Assembly: GCF_039909015.1 (NCBI RefSeq)
Contig: NZ_CP150919.1
Location: forward strand, 1,278,501 to 1,342,500
DNA from: Pseudomonas grandcourensis
Lineage (GTDB): Bacteria; Pseudomonadota; Gammaproteobacteria; Pseudomonadales; Pseudomonadaceae
DNA: 64,000 nucleotides
Direction: 5' to 3'
Positions 28,575-37,091 of the stretch are shown piece by piece (positions within the stretch are counted from its first letter, which is position 1; each line of letters starts with the position of its first letter). The notes beneath the pieces were generated by a model. That model was not told the origin of the DNA and did not search any database. It saw nothing but the letters and a program-made list of their open reading frames with translations. The position numbers were made by a program, and so were the translations under genes.

Positions 28575-28671
28575 TCATCGCGGGCAAGCCACGCTCCCAC
28601 AGGTTTTGTGTCGAGCCCAAGACTTGGGGGCACCTCGGACCCTGTGGGAGCGAGCTTGCTCGCGATGGCGT
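28575..28671. repeat. REP pair in reversed (outward) order
   Basis: A partly degenerate REP (ATCGCGGGCAAGCCACGCTC) at about 28576-28602 is followed by a consensus REP (CTGTGGGAGCGAGC...GCTCGCGATGGCG) at 28641-28671. Both inverted, but the CCCACAGG ends face inward rather than outward as in the usual REPIN. Confidence 0.75.
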
Positions 28672-28699
28672 CAGCCCGGTTACCGACAATCCATCAGGC

Positions 28700-29338
28700 T
28701 CACTCAGGCCGATAAGCCCGCATAAACAACCCCACCACTTCCCGCACATGGCTCTCTGCCTCTTCGCCAACCAGAGGCTCGCCACAGCCGTACAGCAAAC
28801 GGAAATTCCCCGCACCCTTGAGCAGGCAGAAGAAGTGCTCGGCCGCGTTGTGCGGCTTGTCGATGCGCAGCACACCACTTTCATCGATCTTGCTCAGCAG
28901 GCGCTCCATGCCATGCAGCATGCGCTCCGGCCCGGCCTCGAAGAAGATCTGCGAGAGTTTCGGGTCCTGACTGCCCAGGGTCATCATCAAACGGTGCAGG
29001 TTCACTGATTCATCACTGTTGATCAGGTGATGAAAGCCGCGCGCGATGTTCAGCAGCACGGTTTCCACGGCCACGCCTTGCGGCAGTTCGAAGAACAGCG
29101 TCGGCAACTGCTCCTCGCACTTGGCCATCACCGCAGCGGAGAACAGCGTCTCCTTGTCGTTGAAGTGGCTATAGACCGTCAGCTTCGACACACCGGCCTC
29201 GGCCGCGACGGCATCCATGCTGGTATTGGCATAACCCTTACTCAGAAACAGCGCTTTGGCCGCATCGAGAATCGCCTGGCGCTTGACCAGGTCCTTGGGT
29301 CTGCCTGGGCCATTGGGTGCTGAAAGATTGTTTGGCAT
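28700..29338 (-). CDS. mexL: MexL-like TetR repressor of the mexJK locus
   Basis: TetR-family repressor of 212 residues from ATG 29338 (MPNNLSAPNGPGRPKDLVKR); an upstream in-frame ATG at 29404 lies inside the operator region and is less likely. HTH at about 18-65: RQAILDAAKALFLSKGYANT and VAAEAGVSKLTVYSHFNDKE. The C-terminal effector domain is helical. It is divergent from the RND membrane-fusion gene, the arrangement of P. aeruginosa mexL-mexJK, where MexL represses the pump. The length also equals that of MexL. An inverted repeat at 29381-29394 is the likely operator. Confidence 0.83.
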   Translation of the reverse strand: MPNNLSAPNGPGRPKDLVKRQAILDAAKALFLSKGYANTSMDAVAAEAGVSKLTVYSHFNDKETLFSAAVMAKCEEQLPTLFFELPQGVAVETVLLNIARGFHHLINSDESVNLHRLMMTLGSQDPKLSQIFFEAGPERMLHGMERLLSKIDESGVLRIDKPHNAAEHFFCLLKGAGNFRLLYGCGEPLVGEEAESHVREVVGLFMRAYRPE

Positions 29339-29380
29339 ATTCGTTTTTATTACTGGACTGGTGAGTTTGCTATTAATAAC

Positions 29381-29394
29381 ATACTGCTCAGTAT
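29381..29394. promoter_or_regulatory. Candidate MexL operator in the divergent mexL-mexJ region
   Basis: ATACTG-CT-CAGTAT is a perfect 6-bp inverted repeat with a two-base centre, between the mexL and mexJ starts, 10 bases beyond the palindrome TATTAATA at 29371-29378. TetR-type dimers bind such sites. Assignment to MexL is inference from position. Confidence 0.5.
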
Positions 29395-29431
29395 AATTAT
29401 TCAAAGCACCATTAGCGAAAGGTCCTTCACC

Positions 29432-30532
29432 ATGTTCCGCTATGCCTTGCCCCTCGCGTTGCCAGTCACCCTGGCTTTTTTATTGTCTGCGTGCGGTCAC
29501 GAAGAGGCGCCGCAGGTCGGCGTGCGCCCCGCCATGGTGGTCCAGCCAGAGCCTTCGGCGCAGGTCATGGAAAGCTATCCCGGTGAAGTTCGAGCACGGT
29601 ATGAGCCGGACCTGGCGTTCCGTATCGGCGGTAAAGTCAGCCGACGACTGGTCGAGGAAGGGCAGCGGGTCAAGGCCGATCAACCCTTGGCGGAGCTCGA
29701 TCCCCAGGACGTGCGCCTGCAGCTGGAGGCCACCCGGGCCCAGGTCGCCGCCGCCGAAGCCAATCTGAACCTGGTGCGTTCCGAGCGTGATCGCTACAAG
29801 ACCCTGATGGAGCGCCAACTGGTCAGTCGTTCGCAATACGACAACGCCGAAAACCTCTACCGCTCCGGTGAGGCGCGGCTCAAGCAGATCAAAGCCGAAT
29901 TCAACGTTTCCAATAACCAGGCCAGCTACGCCGTGTTGCGTGCGCCGCAGGACGGCGTCGTGGCCAAGCGTCTGGTGGAAGTAGGGCAAGTCGTGGCTGC
30001 CGGGCAAACGGTGTTCACACTGGCAACCGATGGCGAGCGTGAAGTCTTGATCAGCCTGCCGGAGCAGAACTTCGGCCGCTTCAAGGTCGGTGCACCGGTG
30101 TCGGTGGAACTCTGGACTCAACCCGACCAGCGATTCGAAGGGCGTATCCGTGAACTGTCGCCGTCGGCTGATCCAAAATCGCGCACCTTCGCGGCCCGCA
30201 TTGCCTTCAGTTCCGGCAAGGCTCCTGTCGAACTGGGCCAGAGCGCCCGAGTGTTCGTGCAGGCCGCCGACGTGGTTCCGCTTTCCGTTCCGCTGTCTGC
30301 GCTGACGGCGGAAAACGGCGTGACCTATGTCTGGGTCGTCAGCGCCAACAACACCTTGAAGAAAACCCCGGTGCGAATCGGTGCCTTCGGCGAGAAAACC
30401 GTACCGGTGCTGGAAGGGCTCAACGCCAGCGACTGGGTGGTGGCCGCCGGTGTCCATGTGCTTCTCGAAGGGCAGCAGGTGCGCCCGGTGGATCGCTCCA
30501 ATCGCGTGGTCAATCTGGCGGACAAGGAGTAA
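29432..30532 (+). CDS. mexJ: MexJ-like RND efflux membrane-fusion lipoprotein
   Basis: Periplasmic adaptor of a tripartite efflux pump, 366 residues, anchored by a lipoprotein signal (lipobox LLSAC, Cys22). Domains: barrel-sandwich halves around 60-90 (EVRARYEPDLAFRIGGKVSR) and 165-190 (LRAPQDGVVAKRLVEVGQVV) flanking an alpha-helical hairpin (about 95-160), then the beta-barrel and membrane-proximal domains. It starts after AAAGG, and mexK follows after six bases. No outer-membrane channel gene is present, consistent with P. aeruginosa MexJK, which borrows OprM or OpmH. The gene is intact. Confidence 0.88.
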   Translation: MFRYALPLALPVTLAFLLSACGHEEAPQVGVRPAMVVQPEPSAQVMESYPGEVRARYEPDLAFRIGGKVSRRLVEEGQRVKADQPLAELDPQDVRLQLEATRAQVAAAEANLNLVRSERDRYKTLMERQLVSRSQYDNAENLYRSGEARLKQIKAEFNVSNNQASYAVLRAPQDGVVAKRLVEVGQVVAAGQTVFTLATDGEREVLISLPEQNFGRFKVGAPVSVELWTQPDQRFEGRIRELSPSADPKSRTFAARIAFSSGKAPVELGQSARVFVQAADVVPLSVPLSALTAENGVTYVWVVSANNTLKKTPVRIGAFGEKTVPVLEGLNASDWVVAAGVHVLLEGQQVRPVDRSNRVVNLADKE

Positions 30533-30538
30533 GCCCCG

Positions 30539-33500
30539 ATGCGCTTCAACGTTTCCGAATGGGCGCTACGTAATCGCCAGATCGTCCTGTTCCTGATGCT
30601 GTTGCTGGCCATCGTCGGCGCACTTTCCTACACCAAGCTCGGCCAGAGCGAGGACCCGCCGTTCACCTTCAAGGCCATGGTGATTCGCACCAACTGGCCG
30701 GGGGCGACCGCCGAGGAAGTCTCGCGCCAGGTCACCGAACGCATCGCAAAGAAGCTGATGGAAACCGGCGAATACGAGCGCATCGTGTCGTTCTCACGCC
30801 CCGGCGAATCCCAGGTGACCTTCATTGCGCGCGACTCCATGCATTCGGTGGAGATCCCGGAGCTCTGGTATCAGGTGCGCAAGAAGATCAGCGACATCCG
30901 TCATACCTTGCCGCCGGGGATTCAGGGGCCGTTCTTCAACGATGAATTCGGCACTACGTTCGGCAATATCTACGCCCTGTCCGGCGCGGGTTTCGACTAC
31001 GCCGTGCTCAAGGATTACGCCGACCGCATCCAGATCCAGCTGCAACGGGTCAAGGATGTGGGCAAGGTCGAGCTGCTCGGTTTGCAGGACGAGAAAATCT
31101 GGATCGAACTTTCCAACGTCAAACTCGCCACCCTCGGCTTGCCGCTGGCGGCCGTCCAGCAGGCCCTTGAAGAACAGAACGCGGTGTCCACGGCAGGATT
31201 CTTCGAAACCAGCAGCGAACGATTGCAGCTACGGGTGACGGGGAATTTTCAGACGGTCGACGAGATCAAGAACTTCCCGATCCGCGTCGGTGATCGCACC
31301 TTCCGCATCTCCGACGTGGCCGACGTGCGCCGTGGTTTCAACGATCCTCCGGCGCCGCGCATGCGCTTCATGGCGCAGGACGCCATTGGCCTTGCGGTGG
31401 CGATGAAGGACGGCGGTGACATCCTGGTGCTGGGCAAGGCACTGGAAATCGAGTTCGCCCGCATCCAGAAAAACCTCCCGGCCGGCATGGAGCTGCGCAA
31501 AGTCTCCGACCAGCCGGCGGCGGTGAAAACCGGTGTTGGCGAGTTCGTGCAAGTGCTGGTTGAGGCGCTGGCCATTGTGTTGCTGGTGAGCTTCTTCTCC
31601 CTCGGCGTGCGCACCGGCATGGTGGTGGCCCTGGCGATTCCGCTGGTGCTGGCGATGACGTTCGCGAGCATGTATTACCTTGGCATCGGCCTGCACAAGA
31701 TCTCCCTCGGCGCGCTGGTACTGGCCCTGGGTTTGTTGGTGGACGATGCGATCATCGCCGTGGAAATGATGGCGATCAAAATGGAGCAAGGCTTCGACCG
31801 GGTCAAAGCTGCGAGTTATGCCTGGACCAGTACCGCGTTCCCGATGCTCACCGGTACGCTGATCACCGCGGCCGGCTTCCTGCCGATTGCCACGGCGCAA
31901 TCGGGCACCGGCGAATACACCCGTTCGATCTTCGAGGTGGTCACCATCGCGCTGTTGGCGTCGTGGGTGGTCGCGGTGGTGTTCGTGCCGTACCTCGGGG
32001 AAAAACTCCTGCCGGACCTGGCGAAGATTCACGCCGCCAAGCACGGTGCCGGCCAGCCCGATCCGTATGGCACGCCGTTTTATCAGCGCGTCCGGCGTCT
32101 GGTGGAATGGTGCGTGCGCTGGCGCAAATCCGTGATCCTGGTGACCGTGCTGTTGTTCGTTGCCTCCATCGTGCTGTTCCGCTTTGTACCGCAGCAGTTC
32201 TTCCCGGCATCGGGGCGCCTGGAGTTGATGGTCGACCTGAAACTGGCCGAAGGCGCTTCGCTGAGCAACACCGCCGACGAGGTCAAGCGCCTCGAAGCGC
32301 TGCTCAAGGACAAGGCCGGGATCGACAATTACGTGGCCTACGTCGGCACCGGTTCGCCGCGTTTCTACCTGCCGCTGGATCAGCAACTGCCGGCGGCGAG
32401 CTTCGCCCAGTTTGTCGTCCTGGCGAAAACCATCGAAGAACGGGAAACCTTGCGCACCTGGTTGATCTCAACCCTTAACGAGCAATTCCCGGCTCTGCGT
32501 TCGCGGGTCACGCGCCTGGAAAACGGTCCGCCGGTGGGCTACCCGGTGCAGTTCCGCGTGACCGGGGAGCACATCGAGGAAGTGCGTGCGCTGGCACGCA
32601 AAGTTGCGGCCAAGGTTCGCGAGAACCCGCATGTGGTCAATGTCCACCTGGATTGGGAAGAACCGAGCAAGGTGGTGTACCTGAACATCGATCAGGACCG
32701 CGCGCGAGCGCTGGGCGTGAGCACGGCGAACCTGTCGAGGTTCCTGCAAAGCTCCCTGACCGGTTCCAGCGTCAGCCAGTACCGCGAAGACAACGAGTTG
32801 ATCGAGATCCTGTTGCGCGGCACGCTCGCACGAGCGCACCGAGTTGTCATTGCTGCCGAGCCTGGCGGTGCCGACCGATAACGGTCGCAGTGTCGCGCTG
32901 TCGCAGATCGCGACCCTGGAGTACGGCTTCGAGGAGGGCATTATCTGGCACCGCAACCGCCTGCCCAACGTTACCGTTCGCGCCGACATTTATGGCAAGG
33001 AACAACCGGCGACGCTGGTGCAGCAGATCATGCCGACTCTCGATCCGATCCGCGCCGAACTGCCTGACGGCTACTTGCTGGATGTCGGTGGCACGGTGGA
33101 AGACTCGGCGCGCGGTCAGAACTCGGTGAAGGCCGGCGTGCCGTTGTTCATCGTGGTGGTGTTGACCTTGCTGATGCTGCAGCTGCGAAGTTTTTCGCGC
33201 ACGGCGATGGTGTTTCTGACCGCGCCGCTGGGGTTGATCGGGGTGACGCTGTTTCTGTTGGTGTTCCGTCAGCCGTTCGGTTTTGTGGCCATGTTGGGGA
33301 CCATCGCATTGTCCGGGATGATCATGCGTAACTCGGTGATTCTGGTGGATCAGATCGAGCAGGATATCGCGGCGGGGCTCAAGCCCTGGCAGGCGATCAT
33401 CGAGGCGACGGTGCGGCGGTTCCGGCCGATTGTGTTGACGGCGCTGGCGGCGGTGTTGGCGATGATTCCGTTGTCGCGCAGTGTGTTTTTCGGGCCGATG

Positions 33501-33605
33501 GCGGTGGCGATCATGGGGGGGTTGATTGTGGCCACGGCGTTGACGCTGCTGTTTTTGCCTGCGCTTTATGCTGCCTGGTTTCGGGTTCGCAAAGAGTCGG
33601 TTTGA
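30539..33605 (+). pseudogene. mexK: MexK-like RND efflux transporter, interrupted by a +1 frameshift
   Basis: Inner-membrane proton-driven drug transporter of the RND superfamily, but split into two frames. The first frame (30539-32881) encodes 780 residues ending in unrelated GTLARAHRVVIAA; the second frame carries on from about 32826 (SHERTELSLLPSLAV) to 33605. Removing one base near 32825 (ACG-C-TCG) restores one protein of 1021 residues, the normal RND length. Visible motifs: VDDAIIAVEMM with the proton-relay aspartates, and a second transmembrane block FGFVAMLGTIALSGMIMRNS. The break lies in the second periplasmic porter loop. No homopolymer is at the site. A real mutation would leave the pump dead; a sequencing error is possible. 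Confidence 0.85.
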
Positions 33606-33694
33606 GGGTCTGACCTTGGCGGCCTTCGGGCCGACCATGCTCTTGGTTGATTGAGTACATATCCGTTTCTGCGGTAACGGCGGCTGGCGGTTTC

Positions 33695-33705
33695 GCCCTT
33701 ACGGC
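33695..33705. repeat. Left 11-bp target-site duplication of the IS
   Basis: GCCCTTACGGC here is repeated exactly at 35131-35141, immediately outside both terminal inverted repeats. An 11-bp duplication fits the IS4 family. Confidence 0.85.
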
Positions 33706-35130
33706 CAGCCCTTTCAAGGTCTTCGTTTAAACTCCCCCCAAAACTCCAGTCAGGGTGACGAAAACGATGTGGGCAGAAGTTCTAGCGCGGTTTGAAAAAA
33801 AGACACCGGCCAGTGTCATGACTAAATTGATACTGGAGCAGGCTGTTCCTGCCGAATGGGTTGATCAGGTGTTTGAAGAACACCGTCAACGCCAATACCC
33901 GCGTGAGCTTTTGTTTTCGACCATCGTTGAGCTGATGTCCCTTGTTTCATTAGGTTTGCGCCCTTCTTTGCATGCCGCTGCCCGGCAAATGGAGGGGCTA
34001 CCGGTTACCTTGGCGGCGCTCTATGACAAGGTCAGCCGCACAGAACCGGCCTTGTTGCGAGCCTTGGTCACCGGCAGCGCCGAGCGCTTGGCTCCGACGA
34101 TAAAAGAGTTGGGCTGTTCAGCCATTTTGCCCGGCTGGCAGCTGCGCATCGTTGACGGCAATCACCTGCCATCTACCGAAAAACGCTTGGGGGCTTTGCG
34201 GCGTGAGCGAGGTGCGGCGCGACCAGGGTTTTCAGTAGTGGTCTACGACCCGGACCGGGATCAGATTGTCGACTTGCAGCCATGCGAGGATGCCTACGCG
34301 AGTGAGCGCGTCAGCGTGCTGCCGTTGTTGGCCTGCGCCACTAAGGGCCAGCTGTGGATGGCTGATCGGTTGTACTGCACGCTGCCCGTCATGCAAGCCT
34401 GCGAGGAAGCGGGCGCTTCTTTCATTATTCGCCAGCAAAGCAAGCATCCACGGTTGATTGAGGAAGGCGGCTGGCAAGAATCTGTGGCCATCGAATCCGG
34501 AACGGTGCGCGAGCAAATCATCGAACTCAAAGGTGGTCACCGCTGGCGCCGAGTTGAACTGAACCTACAGACACCTACTGACTCAGGCGACACTGTGATG
34601 TGGTTCTGGAGCAACTTGCCAGACACCGTCAGCGCCGGGCAGATCGACGAGTTATACCGTCGTCGCTGGAGTATCGAAGGGATGTTCCAGCGCCTGGAAT
34701 CGGTGCTGGACAGTGAAATCGAAAGCCTTGGCGCTCCGCGGGCGGCGTTGCTGGGTTTTGCTTCAGCGATCTTGGCCTACAACGTCCTGGCAGTGCTCAA
34801 ACGCAGCGTGGAGCAGGCTCATCGCGAGACATTGCCCGAAGGCTGGGAAGCTTCGATCTTCCATCTGACGGTACAAGTACGCAGCGGTTATGAGGGCATG
34901 CAGATCGCGTTGCCCTCGGACTATCTATCACTCCAAACGACCTCGGAAACGCTGGCGGAGCGTCTGTTGGCGCTGGCCAGGAACATCAAGCCCAAACAGG
35001 TCGCCAAAAGCATACGTGGTCCCAAAATCGCCAAACCCAAGGAGTGGCTGGACGGCAAAGCTGCGCATGCTCATGTGTCGACCGACCGGGTGCTCAAAGC
35101 CCATAAAGCGAAAACACCTTGAAAGGGCTG
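33706..35130 (+). mobile_element. IS4-family insertion sequence, complete, 1425 bp
   Basis: Bounded by 15-bp inverted repeats, CAGCCCTTTCAAGGT at 33706-33720 and its complement at 35116-35130, and flanked by an 11-bp direct repeat (33695-33705, 35131-35141). One transposase gene fills it. Ends, duplication and open reading frame are all intact, so it may be active and recent. It sits about 100 bases beyond the end of mexK. Confidence 0.92.
33755..35122 (+). CDS. IS4-family transposase
   Basis: A 455-residue DDE transposase from GTG 33755 (an ATG four codons later is the alternative). Catalytic blocks are RIVDGNHLP (first Asp), LWMADRLYC (second Asp) and YRRRWSIEGMFQRLE, which fits the IS4 signature Y-2-R-3-E for the third acidic residue; the lysine expected seven positions on is replaced by Glu. 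The C-terminal end is Lys rich. The stop codon TGA lies inside the right inverted repeat (35120-35122). No truncation or frameshift is visible. Confidence 0.93.
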   Translation: MTKTMWAEVLARFEKKTPASVMTKLILEQAVPAEWVDQVFEEHRQRQYPRELLFSTIVELMSLVSLGLRPSLHAAARQMEGLPVTLAALYDKVSRTEPALLRALVTGSAERLAPTIKELGCSAILPGWQLRIVDGNHLPSTEKRLGALRRERGAARPGFSVVVYDPDRDQIVDLQPCEDAYASERVSVLPLLACATKGQLWMADRLYCTLPVMQACEEAGASFIIRQQSKHPRLIEEGGWQESVAIESGTVREQIIELKGGHRWRRVELNLQTPTDSGDTVMWFWSNLPDTVSAGQIDELYRRRWSIEGMFQRLESVLDSEIESLGAPRAALLGFASAILAYNVLAVLKRSVEQAHRETLPEGWEASIFHLTVQVRSGYEGMQIALPSDYLSLQTTSETLAERLLALARNIKPKQVAKSIRGPKIAKPKEWLDGKAAHAHVSTDRVLKAHKAKTP

Positions 35131-35141
35131 GCCCTTACGGC
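35131..35141. repeat. Right 11-bp target-site duplication of the IS
   Basis: GCCCTTACGGC, identical to 33695-33705, directly abutting the right inverted repeat. Confidence 0.85.
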
Positions 35142-35699
35142 GAGTCACTTTTTTTACAAACGCCTAAAAAAAGTAACCAAAAAAACGCTCGCCCCGAACG
35201 TACGGCCCCTCGCTAAGGCTCGGCGTTCCTTCGCTCCGGTATTCATCCGGGGGCATTGCCCTCCGGTCGGCTTCGCTTCGACCTACATGCAATGAGTTCG
35301 ACTGCGTCGAACGGCGCTGCGCGCCAATCCCCGGATGAACACCTCCACTCAGCCTCCCGAGGGGGCGGGTGGATCAAGATCAAGAGCTGCAGGCGAGCTA
35401 ACGCTCGGCCTGATGAGTGGTGAGAAGCAGTGAGTGTACGCCGACCCATTGTGGGAGCTGGCTAGCCGACCAATCCCTCACAGATGTACCCGATCCAATT
35501 GTAGGAGCGAGCCTGCTCGCGATGGCGGCTTATCGGTCAAAACCGTCGTTGCCATTTCAGCAACCCTGACTGCAAGAACCTGTACCAACCAGCGGGCCTT
35601 CATTGTTCCTACATCTATCTCGGACCCGTCTGATATTGAGGCTAAAAAGCTCAGGTGTTGTACTCAGCGCCCGGTTTCACGCATGTTTGAGACAGCACC
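35142..35699. other. Gene-free hairpin-rich repeat-like sequence with REP at its right end
   Basis: No credible gene in 558 bases. In order: ACTTTTTTT/AAAAAAAGT inverted pair (35147-35174); TTCATCCGGGG at 35242-35252 matched by CCCCGGATGAA at 35329-35339, enclosing GTTCGAC/GTCGAAC (35296-35312) and GGCGC/GCGCC (35313-35325); a REP-like GTGGGAGCTGGCTAGCC (35451-35467); and a REP (TGTAGGAGCGAGC...GCTCGCGATGGCGG) at 35500-35527. From memory, the block starting GGCGAGTCAC recurs in Pseudomonas genomes; the IS split it at the duplication site. Confidence 0.6.
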
Positions 35700-37046
35700 A
35701 TGAAAAATCCACCCACATTGAGGGGGCGGTCCGATCCGGTGTTTGATCGGCTGTTGCGATCGCCCCACAAGGAACGCCTTTCGCAATACCTTGCCTTGCT
35801 CAAGCCCCTGGACGATCAGGGGCGTTACCTGCCGTTCGATTCATTGCGCTATCGCTGGGCGCCTGGATTGGATTCGAACCTGTGCTGGGCCTTGGTCAAG
35901 AAGGCGCGGACTGCACAGTATTCGAGCCTTTTGCCATTGGGTGAACCGGCGTGCTGGCTGAAATTCATGCTGACGCCGCAAGCGCAAAAAGCCATTTCCG
36001 TAGTGGATCGTCAGGCGACAACCGCAGTGCTGGAATACATGACCGGCCAGATCGGCGAGCGCGCTCATTTCAGCTATTTGCTCAATGATCTGATCGAAGA
36101 CGAGGCCATCAGCAGCAGCCAGCTCGAAGGTGCGGCCACCACGACGCGGGTGGCCAAGGACATGCTTAAGCGCCATCGCTCGCCGCGCACGCCGGATGAG
36201 CGAATGGTCATCGGTAACTTCAAGATGATGAACTTCGCCTGGGAGCAGCGTTACGAGCCACTGAGCGTTGAGCTGATTGCAGCCATGCATCGAGTTGGCG
36301 TCGAGGGTATCGACGATTCGCAGTACTCGCCAGGGGCGTTCAGGATCAACGATGACGTCGTCGTCCAGGATGGCGAGGGCAACACGGTGCATTCGCCACC
36401 GCCTGCAACAGGGCTCGCGTCACGCTTGCAGGTGCTGGCCAAGTGGATCAACCAACCCCACAACAACCCTCATCAAGCGGACTACCTTCATCCATTGATC
36501 AAAGCCATCGCGCTGCATTTTGTCTTGGGTTATGAGCATCCCTTTCGCGACGGCAACGGTCGGGTAGCGCGCGCGTTGTTTTACTGGTTCATGTTTAAAA
36601 ATGACTACTCGGCGTTTCGCTACATCGCCATCAGTGTTTTGTTGCGCAATGCGCCGTTGAAGTACGGGCGGTCGTATTTGAATACCGAGGCGGATGATCT
36701 GGATCTGACGTACTTCATCGATTTCCAGTGTTCGGTGGTGTTGCGGGCTGTAGCCAGTTTTACCGAGGCGTATCGGAAAAGTCTGGACGATGCGCAGCAA
36801 TTTGATTGCTGGCTGCGTGAAAGTGGTTTTCTCGACCAGCTCACCGAGAAACAGCGGGCGTTGTTTCAAGTGGCCAGGAGCGGAGTGGCCAAGGAGTTCA
36901 CGGCGGTCAATGTGAAGGAGAATCTGGGTTGTTCCTACAACACGGCATCAGCCACGCTCAATGGGCTGGTCGCATTGAAGTTGTTCGAGAAGCGCAAGAT
37001 GGGGCGCGAGTGGGTGTTCTTTCTAAGGCCAGTATCAGAGGCCTGA
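35700..37046 (+). CDS. Fic-domain protein (putative AMPylase), self-inhibited class II
   Basis: A 448-residue Fic protein. The active-site motif HPFRDGNGRVAR at 280-291 is complete, predicting nucleotidyl (usually AMP) transfer to a hydroxyl of a target protein. An inhibitory-helix motif (S/T)xxxE(G/N) is present N-terminal to the core as SSQLEG at 139-144, placing the Glu (E143) that blocks ATP gamma-phosphate binding in cis; this is the class II arrangement. A winged-helix-like C-terminal domain (about 375-445, FTAVNVKENLGCSYNTASAT) is typical. No antitoxin gene is adjacent. Ribosome site is weak (GAGAC). Target unknown. Confidence 0.88.
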   Translation: MKNPPTLRGRSDPVFDRLLRSPHKERLSQYLALLKPLDDQGRYLPFDSLRYRWAPGLDSNLCWALVKKARTAQYSSLLPLGEPACWLKFMLTPQAQKAISVVDRQATTAVLEYMTGQIGERAHFSYLLNDLIEDEAISSSQLEGAATTTRVAKDMLKRHRSPRTPDERMVIGNFKMMNFAWEQRYEPLSVELIAAMHRVGVEGIDDSQYSPGAFRINDDVVVQDGEGNTVHSPPPATGLASRLQVLAKWINQPHNNPHQADYLHPLIKAIALHFVLGYEHPFRDGNGRVARALFYWFMFKNDYSAFRYIAISVLLRNAPLKYGRSYLNTEADDLDLTYFIDFQCSVVLRAVASFTEAYRKSLDDAQQFDCWLRESGFLDQLTEKQRALFQVARSGVAKEFTAVNVKENLGCSYNTASATLNGLVALKLFEKRKMGREWVFFLRPVSEA

Positions 37047-37051
37047 ACCTT

Positions 37052-37075
37052 TGTGGGAGCAGGCCTGCTCCCACA
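37052..37075. repeat. Loopless 24-bp palindrome between convergent genes
   Basis: TGTGGGAGCAGG at 37052-37063 followed directly by its complement. It is a REP-related sequence between the stop codons of the Fic gene and the convergent DUF4197 gene, and could terminate both. Confidence 0.7.
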
Positions 37076-37091
37076 GGTTTTGTGTCGCGGC

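Noticed and set aside
32653..33129. Third overlapping frame inside mexK
   Set aside because: It is a shadow frame; the first and third portions carry RND motifs in their own frames, and the break is explained by one base.
35860..35890. tRNA T-arm-like GGTTCGAATCC on the minus strand
   Set aside because: It lies inside the Fic coding frame (PGLDSNLCWA); flanking bases do not form the T stem or an acceptor stem.
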